A DNA stretch of 31,352 nt. It comes from a virus. The stretch spans positions 1 through 31,352 of the IMG/VR virus record IMGVR_UViG_3300044858_000928. The stretch is one strand, 5' to 3'. Positions 29,090-31,352 of this stretch are shown piece after piece. The position numbers and the translations under genes were made by a program. The first letter of the stretch is position 1. Each line of letters begins with the position of its first letter. The notes beneath the pieces are model-generated. The model worked only from the letters and a program-made list of their open reading frames with translations, did not search any database and was not told where the DNA came from.

Positions 29090-29809
29090 CTATTGATACC
29101 ATTCAATAATACAAACACCTGAACCGCCTGCTGGTCCAGTACGAGTAGAATTATCTGCACCTGTACCACCAGCACCGCCGCCTGTATTTGCTCTGCCTGC
29201 TTGTGGCGCTACACCACCGCCGTAATTGCCGCCACTACCGCCGCCGTTAGACCCTCTTGTAAAATAATTTCCTATGTTTGTGCCTGTAGCACCACCACCG
29301 CCGCCACCAAGACCATACGCGCCTGGGGCGCCCGGTACATAAACAGCGTTTGCTGCGCCAGCAGTATCATGTTGTCCTGGTCCTGAACCAGCACCTGAAC
29401 CTTCACCTGAAGCCGCCATAGTAGGTGTACCACCTGCTTGCGCTGCCACTCCGCCTAATCCTCCAATAGCAGTAATCAAACCGCCAAAAGTTGAATCAGA
29501 ACCACTTGAACCTGGTCCTGAACCACCCGAACCGCCACTTCCGCCAGCACCAATAGTTACTGTGAGAGAAGAACCAGCCGATAATTGAACAATTCTGCGA
29601 ACAACTCCGCCACCGCTACCAGCACCAGCGCACTGATAACTATTATTAGGAGTTCCGCCACCGCCGCCACCGCCAGCCGCTAAAATTACCTCAACCCAAC
29701 CATTGTAAGTTGAAGCAGTTGGAGCAGTAAAAGTTTGTGTTGATGTAATAGTTTGTGACTGTTTTCCTGTTATCCCACCGCCAGCGGCAGGAAATACTGT
29801 GCTACCCAT
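29090..29809 (-). CDS. Glycine-rich tail adhesin-like protein
   Basis: A 239-residue protein. A short N-terminal beta part (QTITSTQTFTAPTASTYNGW) is followed by dense Gly runs (AAGGGGGGGTP, GAGGSGGSGGSGPG, GGGGGATG, GGGSGGNYGGG), ending VCIIEWYQ. This resembles the glycine-rich (polyglycine II-type) receptor-binding tips of T4-like and other phages. It may contact the host surface. The glycine codons make the DNA repetitive and GC-rich compared with neighbours. Confidence 0.82.
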   Translation of the reverse strand: MGSTVFPAAGGGITGKQSQTITSTQTFTAPTASTYNGWVEVILAAGGGGGGGTPNNSYQCAGAGSGGGVVRRIVQLSAGSSLTVTIGAGGSGGSGGSGPGSSGSDSTFGGLITAIGGLGGVAAQAGGTPTMAASGEGSGAGSGPGQHDTAGAANAVYVPGAPGAYGLGGGGGGATGTNIGNYFTRGSNGGGSGGNYGGGVAPQAGRANTGGGAGGTGADNSTRTGPAGGSGVCIIEWYQ

Positions 29810-29820
29810 TATCTACTCCT

Positions 29821-30126
29821 TTAGGAAATCTCTACGCCTGAAATATGAAAATTAACATCTGTTGCGCTTGCGCCGCCAGTAATTACTTGGGTTGCGGTAA
29901 GAACTTGTTTAATATCAAAAGTCGCAATACTGTTCGCCGCTATTGTTGTAGTAGTAGCGAAAGAAGTTCCTGCTAATCCTAATGTGAATGTGCGCGATGA
30001 ACTTGATGTGTTAGTAACAACAATATTAGAAACTACTGTTGTTGTTGAGGCTGGAACTGTGTAAAGAGTAGTTCCTACAGTTGTAGTAGCCGCTCCGCGG
30101 AATAGTGCTTTTGTTGTCGTTGCCAT
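29821..30126 (-). CDS. Small Thr-rich tail structural protein
   Basis: A 101-residue protein, Thr/Ser-rich and beta (LYTVPASTTTVVSNIVVTNT; TFTLGLAGTSFATTTTIAAN; VNFHISGVEIS). Like the small head protein at 2129-2410 it looks like a compact virion beta sandwich. No signature. It lies between two fibre genes. Confidence 0.75.
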   Translation of the reverse strand: MATTTKALFRGAATTTVGTTLYTVPASTTTVVSNIVVTNTSSSSRTFTLGLAGTSFATTTTIAANSIATFDIKQVLTATQVITGGASATDVNFHISGVEIS

Positions 30127-30129
30127 AAT

Positions 30130-30879
30130 TTACAACGCTCCCATCATTAGTAGTGTGAGGTAATCAGGTATAGAGCCTACACCATTCGTACCCGTTTGGA
30201 CAAATTCAGTACCGCTAAAAGTAGTGCCTGTATAGGTGGTTCCTGAATAGGTTTTATTGCTTAGAGCCTGTGAGCCTGTAAGGGTCACAACGCTAGAGTT
30301 AATGGCAACAGAAGGTATTGGACCCGTGCCGTTTGTGACTGTTATGCCTGTTCCGCCTTGGACTTCTGTAATGTCACCAATAGGTAACTGTGTAGTAGCG
30401 GTTACGCGGGTATCCGTAATGTTGCCTGAGTTAATCTGTGTGACTGCCGCGCCTACTGTTACAGTCGCAATAGAAATTGAATTAGTCGGTGTCGCTGGGG
30501 CTACTGGCGAACCTGATGGAGTTCCCGCGACTACTTGGAAAGTCACATTGTCTAATACGCCTGTGTAATAAGAGTCGTTAATTGTGACCACAATTTTGTC
30601 AATGCGAGGATTAGTTGGGTCAGCAATACCAATAGGTAAGACTACTGTCGCGTCATTGTAAAAATTATAGACACCCATGTTGGCTTGGTAGTTACCAACG
30701 ATTACTCCCCAACCCTGAGCCACTTCAACAGTCATGGCGGCTGGACTACTTGCGGATACGGCTAATGATGATGTGCCGATAATTCCTGTGGTCGCCCAAA
30801 TGGCTTGCATTGTGAGTCGGTCATTCTCGGCAGGGTGGAGTGCGTTCTGAAGCCAAGAAGGCGGGGTGCGTAGTGCCAT
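30130..30879 (-). CDS. Tail fibre-type protein
   Basis: A 249-residue protein from ATG 30879 (CTAGGAGAATC upstream); the longer upstream start has no good site. N-terminus: ALRTPPSWLQNALHPAENDR LTMQAIWATTG, then beta segments (DKIVVTINDSYYTGVLDNVT), a collagen-like region (PSGSPVAPATPTNSISIATV), and shaft repeats of the GGTGITVTNGTGPIPSVAIN type. The end DYLTLLMMGAL echoes the end of the Mtd-like protein (DYQTLNLMGCL). Confidence 0.83.
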   Translation of the reverse strand: MALRTPPSWLQNALHPAENDRLTMQAIWATTGIIGTSSLAVSASSPAAMTVEVAQGWGVIVGNYQANMGVYNFYNDATVVLPIGIADPTNPRIDKIVVTINDSYYTGVLDNVTFQVVAGTPSGSPVAPATPTNSISIATVTVGAAVTQINSGNITDTRVTATTQLPIGDITEVQGGTGITVTNGTGPIPSVAINSSVVTLTGSQALSNKTYSGTTYTGTTFSGTEFVQTGTNGVGSIPDYLTLLMMGAL

Positions 30880-30886
30880 GATTCTC

Positions 30887-31352
30887 CTAGATGTAAGCCG
30901 AGTTCCAAGTAATTGTAACACTCGTATCGCCAGCGGCAGTTCCCGTGCCATCAACAGTAAAAGTGTTATTGCCAGGTTGTGCGTCAAACCATTCGCCCGA
31001 AGTCAATAGATTACGCGCTGGTTGTCCATTGAGCGTGACGAGTTTGTTATACAAATCCACAATTAAGTGGTCGGTGCTTATGAGCGTAGTAGTAAAGTTT
31101 AATTGTTTATTTTGAGTCAGATTACCCAATTCAGGGTTAATAATTGGACCCTTTAAGTCAATAGTTGGGTAGGTTGTAGCCCAGCCTGAGTTATTGACTG
31201 TGGTTGTTTTATACGAAGTGCCGCCGCCGTAATCTAAATCATAGGTGCGGTCATAAGCACGACCCTGGTCAGCACTATAAGTGAATACCGCTGTCTGAGT
31301 ATTGCCGTTATAGATGTTTGGGTCAGGGCAGAAAAAAGTCACTTGGGCAACG
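30887..31352 (-). CDS. Distal tail (Dit-like) protein, 5' end missing
   Basis: The frame is open to the right edge (VAQVTFFCPDPNIYN ...), so the first visible GTG at 31342 is not a real start. The fragment shows FTYSADQGRAYDRTYDLDYG, a beta core and the C-terminal domain LTSGEWFDAQPGNNTFTVDG ... VTITWNSAYI. This last part, with a CPDP segment earlier, is characteristic of siphovirus distal tail proteins. Confidence 0.85.
   Translation of the reverse strand, partial: VAQVTFFCPDPNIYNGNTQTAVFTYSADQGRAYDRTYDLDYGGGTSYKTTTVNNSGWATTYPTIDLKGPIINPELGNLTQNKQLNFTTTLISTDHLIVDLYNKLVTLNGQPARNLLTSGEWFDAQPGNNTFTVDGTGTAAGDTSVTITWNSAYI

Noticed and set aside
1-31352. tRNA genes or a group I intron near the HNH gene
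   Set aside because: The gaps are short and none holds a tRNA-like cloverleaf that I could recognise; genes next to the HNH gene are intact.

Overview
The window is part of the genome of a tailed siphovirus of an actinobacterium. The phage call rests on a large terminase, portal, Mu F-like head protein, maturation protease, minor tail proteins, CHAP endolysin and holin. The actinobacterial host is inferred from a WhiB-like Fe-S protein (about 19985-20386), an MSMEG_6728-type glycosylase and a wall hydrolase of a type common in Actinobacteria. Moderate GC content and dense packing would fit a phage of freshwater, low-GC actinobacteria, but that is inference. I see no integrase, DNA polymerase, tRNA or CRISPR array. 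Both ends are cut: the left edge holds the first 10 codons of the gene after the protease (probably the major capsid protein), and the right edge lies inside a distal-tail-type protein. The missing part should carry capsid, connector, tail tube and tape measure genes.

Nearly all genes are on the minus strand, so transcription reads from high to low coordinates. In that order: 31352-27367 is tail tip and fibre genes (Dit-like, fibres, a glycine-rich adhesin, a Gp37-like tail protein). 27350-26430 is lysis (membrane coiled-coil protein, CHAP endolysin, holin). 26350-24687 is a metallophosphoesterase and small genes. 24686-24451 is non-coding, with inverted repeats and a strong promoter. 24450-13770 is early or middle functions: mini zinc-ribbon proteins, a single-strand annealing protein, a Cas4-like Fe-S nuclease, WhiB, a replication initiator, RusA, a pyrimidine-dimer glycosylase, SSB, HNH and many small genes in 1-4 base start-stop overlaps. 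13749-10527 is a compact methyltransferase / PP-loop ATPase / two ParB-like nuclease cassette. 10526-8507 is terminase. 8507-5156 is five tail-fibre or adhesion-type genes, unusually placed between terminase and portal. 5137-1 is portal, Mu F-like protein, protease and capsid.

Three near-identical cassettes (starting near 17102, 18534 and 24450) combine a 17-bp dyad, a consensus TTGACA-N17-TAtGTT promoter, a short leader hairpin and a GAAGG-type ribosome binding site. They probably place three gene blocks under one shared control. Reading the window by eye I found no GATC, AGCT or ACGT tetramer, which suggests strong selection against restriction sites. With the methyltransferase/PP-loop/ParB cassette this points to an arms race over DNA recognition. 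Many genes under 60 codons, mostly mini zinc ribbons, were found by reading the gaps and are included.
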